Source: an uncultured Alsobacter sp. (lineage in GTDB: Bacteria > Pseudomonadota > Alphaproteobacteria > Rhizobiales > Beijerinckiaceae). Taken from it: 64,000 nucleotides of DNA. A program made the translations under genes and the position numbers. The notes beneath the pieces were generated by a model, which ran no database searches, had not been told where the DNA came from, and saw only the letters and a list, made by a program, of their open reading frames with translations. The stretch lies in assembly GCF_945952055.1 (NCBI RefSeq), contig NZ_CAMFHB010000029.1:1-64000 (forward strand), given 5' to 3'. This document shows positions 43,913 to 50,714 of this stretch, piece after piece (position 1 is the stretch's first letter; each line of letters starts with the position of its first letter).

Positions 43913-44611
43913 TCAGAACTTGTAGTTCAGGCCCACGCGCACGACACCGAAGTCGTTGTTCTTGCCCTGCGTCACAGCGAACGGAACGCCGCCCACGGCC
44001 ACGACGCCGGCGCGGTTGCCACGGTCGATGTTGACGTAGAGGCCTTCGAGCTTGGCCGTCCAGTTGTTGGTGAAGGCGTATTCCACACCGCCGCCGACCG
44101 TCCACCCGACGCGGGTGTCGTTGCCGCCGAAGATGCTGTCGCTGACGTCGCCGTAAGCGAGACCGCCGGTCACGTAGAACAGGGTACGGTCCATGGCCCA
44201 GCCGAGACGGCCGCGCACGGTGCCGAAGTAGTTGCCGCTATTGCCGTAGGTGCCGAAAACGCCGAAGTTCCGGTTGCCGCCGAAGTCGGCGTACTGGATA
44301 TCGGTCTCGACGCCGAACACGAACGCGCCCGACTGCCAGTTGTAGCCGAGCTGGCCACCGCCGACGAACCCGCCGTTGTCGCCGTTGCTGAAGACCGTCG
44401 TCGCACCGGTGACGGTGTTGACGAAACCGACGTCCTTCGTGTTCCGCCAGCCGTAGCCCGCGTTCAGACCGACGTAGAAGCCGGTCCAGGTGAACGCCGG
44501 AGCGTAGGCGATGGGGGCGGCGGGGGCCATCTGCCGGCTCGGCAGATCTGCGGCGAACGCCGGGGCCGACAGGGCCGTCAGAGCCGTCGCGGCCAGGAGA
44601 GTCTTACGCAT
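43913..44611 (-). CDS. Omp25/31-type outer-membrane beta-barrel protein
   Basis: The product (232 residues) has a signal peptide (MRKTLLAATALTALSAPAFA, cleaved before ADLPSRQ). An eight-stranded barrel follows, with typical strands FTWTGFYVGLNAGYGW, GGGQLGYNWQSGAFVFGVE and DFGVVRVGLNYKF. The terminal phenylalanine is the BAM recognition residue. It is common in Hyphomicrobiales as an abundant surface protein. ATG 44611 is preferred over 44620 because AAGGA then has normal spacing. Confidence 0.9.
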   Translation of the reverse strand: MRKTLLAATALTALSAPAFAADLPSRQMAPAAPIAYAPAFTWTGFYVGLNAGYGWRNTKDVGFVNTVTGATTVFSNGDNGGFVGGGQLGYNWQSGAFVFGVETDIQYADFGGNRNFGVFGTYGNSGNYFGTVRGRLGWAMDRTLFYVTGGLAYGDVSDSIFGGNDTRVGWTVGGGVEYAFTNNWTAKLEGLYVNIDRGNRAGVVAVGGVPFAVTQGKNNDFGVVRVGLNYKF

Positions 44612-44949
44612 GTCATCCATTCCTTTATGTCGGGAGTCGACGTGAGGAGTACGCAAGCTAACGTTCGAGGCGCCAATCGGCAACAGCGGGAAGCTGGAGC
44701 TATAGTAATCGTCGTCGTCGCTGTTGTTATAGGGTCACATTCGGTGGTCGGCAATGGTCGCGTGATCGATCAAATGTGATCAAAATTGAAGACGATTCTG
44801 GCTTTGCCGTGGCAATTCGAAGGCGAAGACTCGAGCTTGGCCGTAAGCGGGCGGCTTTCGGTTTGTCCGGAGTGGCACGGAACGCGGCGTGGGCGGCGGC
44901 ATTGACTCGGGCTGTCGCCGGCCGTCCGCCGGCTTGTCTGGAGGCGTCG
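44612..44949. other. Divergent intergenic region between porin and ku
   Basis: The part from 44700 to 44800 is AT-rich and contains TGATCGATCA (44762-44771) and a second TGATCA, possibly for the porin promoter. A frame is open from 44776 into ku, but its 58 extra codons lack Ku homology. A near-match to the EcfG promoter is annotated at 44879-44903. Confidence 0.4.
44879..44903 (+). promoter_or_regulatory. Near-consensus EcfG-type site before ku
   Basis: GGAAC (44879-44883), 16 bases, then CATT instead of CGTT (44900-44903), 46 bases before the ku ATG. One -10 mismatch makes it weak evidence. Confidence 0.4.
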
Positions 44950-45981
44950 ATGGCTCCGCGTGCCAACTGGAAGGGCTACCTCAAACTCTCCCTCGTCTCC
45001 TGTGCGGTGGCCCTCTATCCGGCCTCGACCGCCTCGGCGCGGATCGCGTTCCACACGCTCAACCGAGCCACGGGGCATCGCCTGCGTCGCCAGATGATCG
45101 ACGAGGTCACGGGCGAGGCGATCCCCAACGAGGAGCAGGTGAGGGGATACGAGGTGTCGAAGGACGACTACGTGGTGGTCGAGGACGAGGAACTCGACGC
45201 CGTCGCGCTGGAAAGCACCCACACGATCGCCATCGAGCGCTTCGTCGACCGCGACGAGATCGACACCCTCTACATCGATTCACCCTATTACCTTGCGCCC
45301 GACGATCGCGTGGCCCAGGAGGCCTTCGCGGTGATCCGCGAAGCCATGCGCGAGAAGAACGTCGTCGGTTTGGCGCGCGTGGTGATGTATCGGCGCGAAC
45401 GCATCGTGATGCTGGAGCCGCGCGGCAAGGGCCTTTTCGCCTGCCTGCTGCGCTACCCCTACGAGGTGCGCCAGGACGAGCCCTATTTCGAGGAGATCCC
45501 CCAGGTGGACCTGGCGCCTGACATGATCGCGCTGGCCGCCCACATCATCGACACCATGAAGGGCGAGTTCGAGCCGCAGAGCTTCCAGGATCGCTACGAA
45601 GACGCGCTGACGGAACTGGTGCAGGCCAAGCAGGCCGGGCGCGCCGTGCCGACGGCCGCCGCGCCGCGCCAGACCGGCAACGTCATCAGCCTGATGGACG
45701 CCCTGCGGCGCAGCATCGCCGAAGACAAGGGCGGCGACGGCGCGCCGGGCAAGGCCCCCGGCGCGAAGTCCCCGCCGAAGTCCGCCAGCAAGTCCTCGTC
45801 GAACTCCACCTCGACGTCCTCGGCCAAGCCTGCCGCCGCGACCAAGCCCGCCGCCGCGCCCAAGGCCGCGTCGAGTCCCCGCCGCGCGCCCGCGGCGCAG
45901 GCCGCCAAGACGGCCAAGAAGACGGCGAGCGGTAAGGCTCCGGCGCCCGCCAAGGCACCGCCGCGGCGCAAGGCGGGCTGA
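44950..45981 (+). CDS. ku: Non-homologous end-joining protein Ku
   Basis: The product (343 residues) binds DNA double-strand ends as a homodimer ring and recruits LigD. The Ku core runs from MAPRANWKGYLKLSLVSCAVALYPA through FHTLNRATGHRLRRQMIDEVTG and VPxEEQVRGYEV-like (NEEQVRGYEVSKDDYVVVEDEE) to YLAPDD and VxRRERIVMLEPRGKGL. The last 80 or so residues form a Ala/Pro/Ser/Lys-rich tail, as in extended bacterial Ku that contacts DNA non-specifically. ATG 44950 has GGAGG at good spacing. No ligD is in the window. Confidence 0.93.
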   Translation: MAPRANWKGYLKLSLVSCAVALYPASTASARIAFHTLNRATGHRLRRQMIDEVTGEAIPNEEQVRGYEVSKDDYVVVEDEELDAVALESTHTIAIERFVDRDEIDTLYIDSPYYLAPDDRVAQEAFAVIREAMREKNVVGLARVVMYRRERIVMLEPRGKGLFACLLRYPYEVRQDEPYFEEIPQVDLAPDMIALAAHIIDTMKGEFEPQSFQDRYEDALTELVQAKQAGRAVPTAAAPRQTGNVISLMDALRRSIAEDKGGDGAPGKAPGAKSPPKSASKSSSNSTSTSSAKPAAATKPAAAPKAASSPRRAPAAQAAKTAKKTASGKAPAPAKAPPRRKAG

Positions 45982-46011
45982 CGACCACGCGGCGCCGCAC
46001 GAGGGATCTCC

Positions 46012-46036
46012 GGAACCCTACGGCACGGCTGGCGTT
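46012..46036 (+). promoter_or_regulatory. EcfG-type promoter, 46069 microgene
   Basis: GGAAC (46012-46016), 16 bases, CGTT (46033-46036), 32 bases before ATG 46069. Confidence 0.82.
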
Positions 46037-46068
46037 GCACCCCACCAAGTGGAACAGCGGACGATGGG

Positions 46069-46224
46069 ATGGACATGGACAGGAACGAGACGGGAGCGAC
46101 CAGGATCAATCCGGTCGAGGCGCGTCAGGCGGTCACCGGCCACAACGTCATCCGGGTGTTGACCATGGGTGTCGGACTGGCAGTCGTCGCGGGGATCATC
46201 CTGTATTTCACAGTCGGCGTCTGA
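46069..46224 (+). CDS. Membrane microprotein, 51 residues
   Basis: ATG 46069 and, two codons later, ATG 46075 are both possible. The product has a hydrophilic start (DRNETGATRINPVEARQAVTG) and one C-terminal transmembrane helix (VLTMGVGLAVVAGIILYF). No family is recognised. The exact EcfG promoter 32 bases upstream is the main reason to call it. It precedes the HWE kinase on the same strand but that gene has its own promoter. Confidence 0.62.
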   Translation: MDMDRNETGATRINPVEARQAVTGHNVIRVLTMGVGLAVVAGIILYFTVGV

Positions 46225-46252
46225 GCGCCGCGCCTTTGAAGTCAACAGCCGT

Positions 46253-46278
46253 GGAACTCGGCCGCGGGCGTGCGCGTT
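46253..46278 (+). promoter_or_regulatory. EcfG-type promoter, HWE kinase
   Basis: GGAAC (46253-46257), 17 bases, CGTT (46275-46278), 56 bases before the kinase GTG at 46335. Confidence 0.8.
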
Positions 46279-46334
46279 CTTGACTGGAGAGGGCGGTCGC
46301 GTCCTGCGCGGGCGGCGCCGCAACGGACAGGCAG

Positions 46335-48872
46335 GTGGAAATCAATCTTCGCGAGCGGTTCGGTAGACTTCTGCCGGGCCGAGGGTCCGGCAGCGCGCCG
46401 GGCTTGTCGTTCGAGCAGCGCTTCGCAACGGGCATTGCCGTGCTGGGCGTCAGCATCCTGCTGGCTGCCACGCTGGCGGGGGTCCTTGCCGTCCTGAACA
46501 CCGAGAGGGTGGCCGGGCTGCAGACGCGCGCTCTGCAGGTCCGTGTCGGCGCCTATGGCATCGAGACGATCCTCGCCAAGGCGGAGGCGGCCGAGCGCGG
46601 CTGGTTCCTCACCGGCGACGACACCTACGCGGCCGCGCTGGACGAAACCGCCCGGGAACTCGACGTGGCGGCCGCGGGTCTGGCCACTGTCGCGGGTCCG
46701 CAGCAGCGCCCCGACCTCGAACAGATCCGCTCGGCCGTGCGCACCCGCATCTCGGCCGGCGTGCGCGCGATCGCGACGGCCCGGTCGGGCAATCGCGACG
46801 AGGCCCTGGCAGCCCTGCGCGCGCTCGCCCCCGGCGACAGCGAAGCCCACGCCATGATCCGCCGGTTCACCGACGCCAATCTCGCGATGCTCGATCGCTT
46901 CGGCGATCGCTATCGCCAGTCCACGCGACGCCTCCTGCTCGTGCTGCTCTCGGCGTCGCTGGCACTCGTGTTCTTCGGCCTGCACCAGGTCGGCAGCATG
47001 CGCCGTCTGCTGGCCGAGGCGACACGGTCGCGGCGCGAGCTGCGCATCGCCAACACGGAGCTGGAGAGCCTCGTGTCGGAGAGGACCGAGGAACTCGCGG
47101 GCACCGTCGCCCGCTTCGAGCTCGCCCTGCGCGCGGCGAGCGTGGTCGTGTTCTCGCAGGATGACCGCAGGCGCTTCACGTTCCTGAGCAGGCCGATCCT
47201 GGGCGTCGAACCCGCCGATGCTCTCGGCAAGACCGAGGAGGAGATCTTCCCCGCGCATGTGGCGGCCCTGGCCGTGCCGCACTCGACCGCCGTCCTCAAG
47301 ACGGCGATCTCGCGCGACTACGAATACGGGACCCAGGCGGACGGCGAGGACGGCCGGTGGTTCCGCGTGCGGGCGGAACCCATCAAGGGGCCGGACGGGC
47401 AGGTGTCCGGCCTGATCGGCGCCATCATCGACGTGACGGCGGAGGCCATGGCGCAGGGCCGCCTGATGGCCGTGACCGACGAGCTCTCGGCGGTGGTGCA
47501 GCGCTTCGATGCGGCGCTGCGCGGCGCGGAGGTGTTCGTGTTCACCCAGGACCGCGCGCTGCGCTTCACCTTCGCCAGCCACGGCCTGCTCGGGATCGCC
47601 CCGGACCGGCTGCTGGGCAAGTCGGATTCCGACGTCCTGCCGCCCGACATCAGTGCCCCGCTGACCGCCAGCAAGAGGCGGGTCATGGAGACCGGTGTCC
47701 CCGTGGTCGAGGACATGCACTTCCCCGACAGCCGGGGTGTGGTGCGTCCGGTGCGGATGCGGCTCGAACCGCTGCGCGACAGCTTGACCATCGCCGGCGT
47801 CATCGGTTGCGCCGTGGACGTGTCCCGGGAAGCGGACGCGCAAAAGCGGCTCGAGAGCGTCACCGACGTCCTGCGCACCACTGTCCAGCGCTTCGAGATC
47901 GCCCTGCGCAGCGCCGAGATCACCGTGTTCGCGCAGGATCCAGACCTTCGCTACACCTGGGCGAGCGCGGCGCTGTTTGGTCGTGCGGCCAATACCATCG
48001 GTGGGCTCACCGACCCCGACCTGCTGCCGGCCGAGGCGGCGCGGCGCTTCGAGGACCTCAAGCGCGAGGCCCTGGCGTCCGGCGAACTGCGCAGCGCGGA
48101 GTTGCGCAGCCCGGCGCCGGAGGGCGACCGCTGGTTCGCGGTCAGCGTGCAGCCCCAGCGCAACGCCGCCGGGATCGTCGACGGTCTTCTCGGCTCCGCC
48201 CTCGACGTCACCGATCGCAGGGCGCGCGAGACGCACAACCGCATCCTGCTGCGCGAGCTGACGCATCGCACCAAGAACCTGCTGGCCGTCGTGCAGGCCA
48301 TCGGCCGCCAGACGCTGCTCACGACCAGTTCGGCGCAGGACTTCGAGCACCGGTTTTCAGGCCGGCTCCAGGGGCTGGCCATGTCGCTCGACATCCTGTT
48401 CGACGAGAACTGGGAAGGGGCCTCGATCGCCGAACTCGTCCGCTCCCAGCTCAGCCACTATCGGGACTTGGTGGGCTGGCGCATCCGGTTCTCGGGGCCC
48501 GACATGCGGCTGGAGCCCGAGGCCGCGCAGAACCTGGGACTCGCCCTGCACGAGCTGTGCACCAATGCCGCCAAGTTCGGCGCCCTGTCCGGCGACGAGG
48601 GGACGGTCGACGTGCGCTGGGGCCTCACCGAGTCGGACGACGATCCGAAGTTCCGCATCACCTGGACCGAGCAGGGCGGGCCGGCGGTGCAGCCGGCCGC
48701 GCGCAAGGGCTTCGGCCATGCCGTGCTGGAACGCCTGGTGCCGCGGGCGGTGAGCGGTCGCGGCGTGCTGAACATGCGCCCGGACGGGATCGAGTGGGTG
48801 CTCGAGATGCCGGCCCGCTTCGTCCACAGCCTGGCCGAGGCCGGGCCGCCGCTGAAGATCTGGACGGGCTGA
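46335..48872 (+). CDS. HWE-family sensor histidine kinase (CHASE3-PAS3-HWE)
   Basis: The product (845 residues from GTG 46335) has a transmembrane helix at about 36-55, a CHASE3-like sensor with GIETILAKAEAAERGWFLTGDD (about 70-91), and a second helix at about 198-217. Three PAS repeats follow (about 260-620), each starting with RFxxALRxAxxxVFxQD. The HWE domain has His644 in RELTHRTKNLL. The ATP lid carries LALHELCTNAAKFGALS (His739, Asn744). HWE and HisKA_2 kinases are the known donors for PhyR. With an EcfG promoter and phyR about 7.5 kb away, a GSR input role is inferred. Confidence 0.9.
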   Translation: MEINLRERFGRLLPGRGSGSAPGLSFEQRFATGIAVLGVSILLAATLAGVLAVLNTERVAGLQTRALQVRVGAYGIETILAKAEAAERGWFLTGDDTYAAALDETARELDVAAAGLATVAGPQQRPDLEQIRSAVRTRISAGVRAIATARSGNRDEALAALRALAPGDSEAHAMIRRFTDANLAMLDRFGDRYRQSTRRLLLVLLSASLALVFFGLHQVGSMRRLLAEATRSRRELRIANTELESLVSERTEELAGTVARFELALRAASVVVFSQDDRRRFTFLSRPILGVEPADALGKTEEEIFPAHVAALAVPHSTAVLKTAISRDYEYGTQADGEDGRWFRVRAEPIKGPDGQVSGLIGAIIDVTAEAMAQGRLMAVTDELSAVVQRFDAALRGAEVFVFTQDRALRFTFASHGLLGIAPDRLLGKSDSDVLPPDISAPLTASKRRVMETGVPVVEDMHFPDSRGVVRPVRMRLEPLRDSLTIAGVIGCAVDVSREADAQKRLESVTDVLRTTVQRFEIALRSAEITVFAQDPDLRYTWASAALFGRAANTIGGLTDPDLLPAEAARRFEDLKREALASGELRSAELRSPAPEGDRWFAVSVQPQRNAAGIVDGLLGSALDVTDRRARETHNRILLRELTHRTKNLLAVVQAIGRQTLLTTSSAQDFEHRFSGRLQGLAMSLDILFDENWEGASIAELVRSQLSHYRDLVGWRIRFSGPDMRLEPEAAQNLGLALHELCTNAAKFGALSGDEGTVDVRWGLTESDDDPKFRITWTEQGGPAVQPAARKGFGHAVLERLVPRAVSGRGVLNMRPDGIEWVLEMPARFVHSLAEAGPPLKIWTG

Positions 48873-48915
48873 GCAGGCCGCGCTTGCGTCGAAACGCGGC
48901 CTGTCGTCCTTCGAC

Positions 48916-50223
48916 TCAGGTTGGGTTCGAGGGTTCGGCCGAGCGCTTCATGCGCTGCTGCCGCAGGGAGTCCCGCCGCTCCACCGCCCAGCGTTCCGTA
49001 TAGGCGTCGGGGGTCACCAGCGGCACCGACAGGCACACGCTCTGGGCCGGCAGCACGTCGCGCCAGTCGGCGATCAGCTTCCGGTAGGCGGCCCCCACCG
49101 GCCGGATCTTGCGGTCGAGATCATAGAGGCCCAGCGGATTGACGCGGCCGTTGCGCTCGCGCAGCGCCGTATCCCAGTCGACCTGGTCGGTCAGCGAATA
49201 CCAGGTGAAGCCGACGATCGGCACGCCGCTGTTGCGCACGCGCAGGACGTTGGCCCATTCCTTCCAGAGCCAGTTCACGGCCTCGTCGCCGCGCGGACCC
49301 TGCGCGATGTTCGTCTCGGTGTGCATCACGGGCAGGCGGTAGCGGTCGTAGTACTGCCGCGTGATCTCGTTGTAGCCGAACACCTCGTGGGCGGAGCGGC
49401 TGCTGCCGTCCTGGCTCACCCGGTGCTCGTTGGTGACGTAGTAGTCGTTCCCCATGATGCAGTGGTGCTTCAGGGAGTTGTCCATGAAGAAGGCGTACTC
49501 GGCCCGCGTCATGCCGTTGTCCATGAGGAACTCGTACATCGCCGAGTTCACGCGCAGGCCGTAGTTCAGGTCGAGCGACAGGAAGCGGCGCGCGTTCAAG
49601 GTCTCGGCCACGGCGATGGCGCTGGGGTCCTCCGCGTGGAAGTACTCAGAGGACTCGCTCTGGACGAAGATCGCGTCCGGCCGGACGTCCAGGATGGCGT
49701 GCATCGCCAGCACGTTGGCCCGCACGATGTGCTTCAAGGCCGTGACGAAGCTGCGGTCGTCCGACGCCTGCTCGTTCCACCAGCCATAGGCCGCCGAGAA
49801 CGTCGCGCAGATGAACATCTCGTTCACCGGCGTGTAGAGCTGCACCCACGGGAAGCGCTCGGCGAAGGCGCGCGCGTAACCGGCGAAGAGGTGCGGAAAG
49901 TCAGGGTTCTGGAAGTTGCCGATCCAGTCCGGCACCCCGAAGTGGCACAGGTCCGCGACCGGGATCAGACCCAGGCGGCGGAGTTCGGTGAAACTCTCGT
50001 CGGCGAAGCTCCAGTCGAACCGTCCCTCGCCGAGGAACGTGCGGTGGAGCGGCGGGCCGTAGCGCAGGACCGAGGTCCCGATCTCCACGGCGAGCGCGAG
50101 ATCCTCTCGCCAGCGGGCGTAGTGGTTGCTCGCCTCCATCTGGTCGACGCGCGTCTTCCCGCCGTCGATCGTCGGGGCGCTGTTCTCGATACCGGTGGCG
50201 AAAAGGAAAAAGGGCGCAGCCAT
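48916..50223 (-). CDS. GH1-like (clan GH-A) glycoside hydrolase
   Basis: The product (435 residues) is cytosolic, with no signal peptide. It has a TIM-barrel arrangement with probable acid/base Glu135 (YTPVNEMF, like TxNE of GH1) and probable nucleophile Glu303 (MHTETN). Other GH1-like traits are RYGPPLH, HFGVPDW and a late W in FTWYSLTDQVDW. It is shorter and more divergent than classical beta-glucosidases. ATG 50223 is chosen; the exact EcfG promoter 50263-50288 is 40 bases upstream. Trehalose or glucan turnover under stress is possible but not shown. Confidence 0.8.
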   Translation of the reverse strand: MAAPFFLFATGIENSAPTIDGGKTRVDQMEASNHYARWREDLALAVEIGTSVLRYGPPLHRTFLGEGRFDWSFADESFTELRRLGLIPVADLCHFGVPDWIGNFQNPDFPHLFAGYARAFAERFPWVQLYTPVNEMFICATFSAAYGWWNEQASDDRSFVTALKHIVRANVLAMHAILDVRPDAIFVQSESSEYFHAEDPSAIAVAETLNARRFLSLDLNYGLRVNSAMYEFLMDNGMTRAEYAFFMDNSLKHHCIMGNDYYVTNEHRVSQDGSSRSAHEVFGYNEITRQYYDRYRLPVMHTETNIAQGPRGDEAVNWLWKEWANVLRVRNSGVPIVGFTWYSLTDQVDWDTALRERNGRVNPLGLYDLDRKIRPVGAAYRKLIADWRDVLPAQSVCLSVPLVTPDAYTERWAVERRDSLRQQRMKRSAEPSNPT

Positions 50224-50262
50224 CGTGTCCAGGCAAGGCCTCAAGCGGCCGCGATCACGATC

Positions 50263-50288
50263 AACGGAACGGGGGCTTTTTTCGTTCC
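50263..50288 (-). promoter_or_regulatory. EcfG-type promoter, GH1-like gene
   Basis: Minus-strand GGAAC (complement of 50284-50288), 17 bases, CGTT (complement of 50263-50266). Confidence 0.82.
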
Positions 50289-50354
50289 ATGCCGGGAACA
50301 GGAGACAGAGCCGCGCCATTGAGCAGCGTTGTCCCGGCGGTTCCGGAGAAGGTC

Positions 50355-50678
50355 ATGCCTCCCAGCGCAGACGCCCGCAGGGCGACGATCGATCCGGCGA
50401 ACCGGTCCATGCTCGCCCATGCCGCCGCCGGCATCGTCCTCGGCTTCGCGGTGGCGGCCGCGATCATCCTGTTCGACATGCACGGCATCGGGACGTTGCT
50501 GAAAACGTCCGACAAGGGCGTGGTGGCGGTCGTGCTGCTCACCGCGGGCTTCGCGAGCCTGGCGGCCGCCGGCTCGTTCTCCACCGCCATGGCGTGGCGG
50601 GCACCCCCGTCCTGCGGCCGCAGCGGCGGCACCGGGAGCCTGGCGCCGGCCTTCGTCTCGGCCCGGCGCCAGAGGTGA
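50355..50678 (+). CDS. Hypothetical membrane protein, 107 residues
   Basis: ATG 50355 follows GGAGAAGG; the frame upstream to 50289 lacks a ribosome-binding site. The product has two transmembrane helices (about 23-42 and 56-78) separated by a short DMHGIGTLLKTSDKG loop. The C-terminus is basic and Pro/Ser-rich. No family is recognised. It is divergent from the GH1-like gene and convergent with the GH2 gene. Confidence 0.6.
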   Translation: MPPSADARRATIDPANRSMLAHAAAGIVLGFAVAAAIILFDMHGIGTLLKTSDKGVVAVVLLTAGFASLAAAGSFSTAMAWRAPPSCGRSGGTGSLAPAFVSARRQR

Positions 50679-50714
50679 CGCGCGCGGCCGGGCGACCTCG
50701 TCCGGGCCGCCCGG

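Noticed and set aside
44776..44949. N-terminal extension of Ku from ATG 44776
   Set aside because: The 58 residues lack Ku homology, whereas ATG 44950 has a strong Shine-Dalgarno and the conserved Ku N-terminus.
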